DNA of 6,374 nt. Origin: Campylobacteraceae bacterium UBA1877 (GTDB taxonomy: Bacteria; Campylobacterota; Campylobacteria; Campylobacterales; Campylobacteraceae). The stretch covers positions 11,105 to 17,478 of the forward strand of contig DDHL01000010.1 of assembly GCA_002352945.1 (NCBI GenBank). The letters are read 5' to 3'. Both the position numbers and the translations under genes were made by a program. Below are positions 5,650 through 6,374 of the stretch, in pieces (position 1 is the first letter of the stretch; each line of letters starts with the position of its first letter). The notes under the pieces were generated by a model that saw nothing but the letters and a program-made list of their open reading frames with translations, had not been told where the DNA came from and made no database searches.

Positions 5650-6374
5650 ACTCTCTGTCTTGTTGCAACTTTTATGGATTAGCCTGCTTTGCGCTCAAGA
5701 TTCTCCAACATTAAAAGATATGCAAGCTTGTTATGAGCGTAACAAAGAGGCTTATGTAAAGATAGATGGATACCCAGCCATTGCCCTAACTTCCAAATTG
5801 GCCATTGCGCCTAATATTGGAAAGGCTCCAAAATCATATGTCAAATATGACCCCTTTATAAACGCTTACATTCTAAGATCACCAACACCTTTAAAACCGG
5901 TTCCTCAAAATGAAGAGAGAGCTCTTAAAAAAGGCGCATGGCTTACTCCTATATCTGCTGATAAAAAAATGAAAATCGGCCAGCTTGTTAGTTTAGGCAG
6001 CGGGCTTGGAGATTTTGATAAACTAAGTGTTAGTGCCCCTAAGGGTGCGATTATTACAGGTGGATGCTGCGATATGTATGGGATTGGCATTGGAGGTCGA
6101 TTTGTTGGCAATCGCTATTTAGAACATATTGTGGCTTATGATACAACTTATTATGGGTATATCGGCGCAGACTTTGCCTCAAAAAACAAAGCTATAGTAG
6201 TAAAGAGTGTTGATCCTTTTTTTGGGAGTAATTTAAAAATTTCAGATGAGATAACACATGTTCAAAGTAGAGCTGTAAACTCTTTGCGAGAATTGAATGA
6301 AGCTATATTGTTTGCCCCAGAAAAAAAAGAGCTTAAATTAAAAATTAAACGTGCTGGCAAAAGTTTGGATATTG
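5639..6374 (+). CDS. Exported PDZ-domain protein of unknown function, 3' end cut off
   Basis: The open frame runs from just after the TAG at 5627-5629 to the window end without a stop; 245 codons are visible from 5639 and the C-terminus is missing. From ATC 5639 the protein begins with a typical signal peptide: basic IKTK (1-4), a hydrophobic run LSVLLQLLWISLLC (5-18), and a likely signal peptidase I site after Ala19 (LCA/QDS), so the product is probably periplasmic. The mature part has no enzyme motif that I recognise, but has a Cys pair in TGGCCDMYGIGIGG (Cys143-Cys144). From about 175 onward it resembles a PDZ domain: VVKSVDPFFG at 187-196, then ISDEI, SLRELNEAI, and LKLKIKRAGKSLDI at the edge. 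I recall a similar protein after ybaB in C. jejuni. Start alternatives are TTG 5660 or 5663, which would lose the basic region, or ATG 5720, which would lose the signal peptide. Export is likely; the role is unknown. Confidence 0.8.
   Translation, partial: MKTKLSVLLQLLWISLLCAQDSPTLKDMQACYERNKEAYVKIDGYPAIALTSKLAIAPNIGKAPKSYVKYDPFINAYILRSPTPLKPVPQNEERALKKGAWLTPISADKKMKIGQLVSLGSGLGDFDKLSVSAPKGAIITGGCCDMYGIGIGGRFVGNRYLEHIVAYDTTYYGYIGADFASKNKAIVVKSVDPFFGSNLKISDEITHVQSRAVNSLRELNEAILFAPEKKELKLKIKRAGKSLDI

Noticed and set aside
6321..6328. A8 homopolymer in the PDZ-protein gene as a phase-variation tract
   Set aside because: It is short, encodes Lys codons in an AT-rich gene, and phase variation in these bacteria usually uses longer G/C tracts.

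Overview
The window is ordinary, densely packed chromosomal DNA from a bacterium of the phylum Campylobacterota (the former Epsilonproteobacteria), on the plus strand throughout. The lineage call is inference from several things. The base composition is AT-rich, and the RpoA, MurE, NifU-like and PanD sequences look closest to remembered Campylobacter, Helicobacter and Sulfurimonas relatives. The promoters have a Campylobacterota-style extended -10 without a clear -35. A NifU-like / helical-repeat protein / murE run and a YbaB / exported PDZ protein pair are orders I recall from Campylobacter jejuni. The genus cannot be fixed from the sequence alone.

Region 1 (1-2718) is the downstream half of the alpha ribosomal-protein operon: the 3' end of rpsM, then rpsK, rpsD, rpoA and rplQ. 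It makes small-subunit proteins S13, S11 and S4, the RNA polymerase alpha subunit and large-subunit protein L17. Spacings are short, each complete gene has a Shine-Dalgarno sequence, and the run closes with a clear intrinsic terminator (perfect 9-bp stem followed by a T-rich tract).

Region 2 (2741-4920) starts with its own extended -10 promoter and holds three tightly coupled genes: a NifU C-terminal-domain iron-sulfur scaffold protein, an uncharacterised acidic helical-repeat (TPR-like) protein, and murE, which adds meso-diaminopimelate to the peptidoglycan precursor. Both junctions are 4-base stop/start overlaps, and murE starts with TTG.

Region 3 (4931-6374) has a second promoter very similar to the first. 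It drives panD (aspartate decarboxylase, supplying beta-alanine for pantothenate and CoA), a YbaB/EbfC nucleoid-associated protein overlapping panD by one base, and a truncated gene for an exported PDZ-domain protein that runs off the window end. The last gene is the least ordinary item: a good Shine-Dalgarno sits 6 bases before an ATC codon, no ATG/GTG/TTG is well placed, and starting at ATC gives a textbook signal peptide.

No mobile elements, CRISPR arrays, tRNA or rRNA genes were seen, and no gap exceeds 105 bases. I found no convincing undescribed system. The points worth a second look are the ATC start, the two uncharacterised proteins and the shared promoter sequence.
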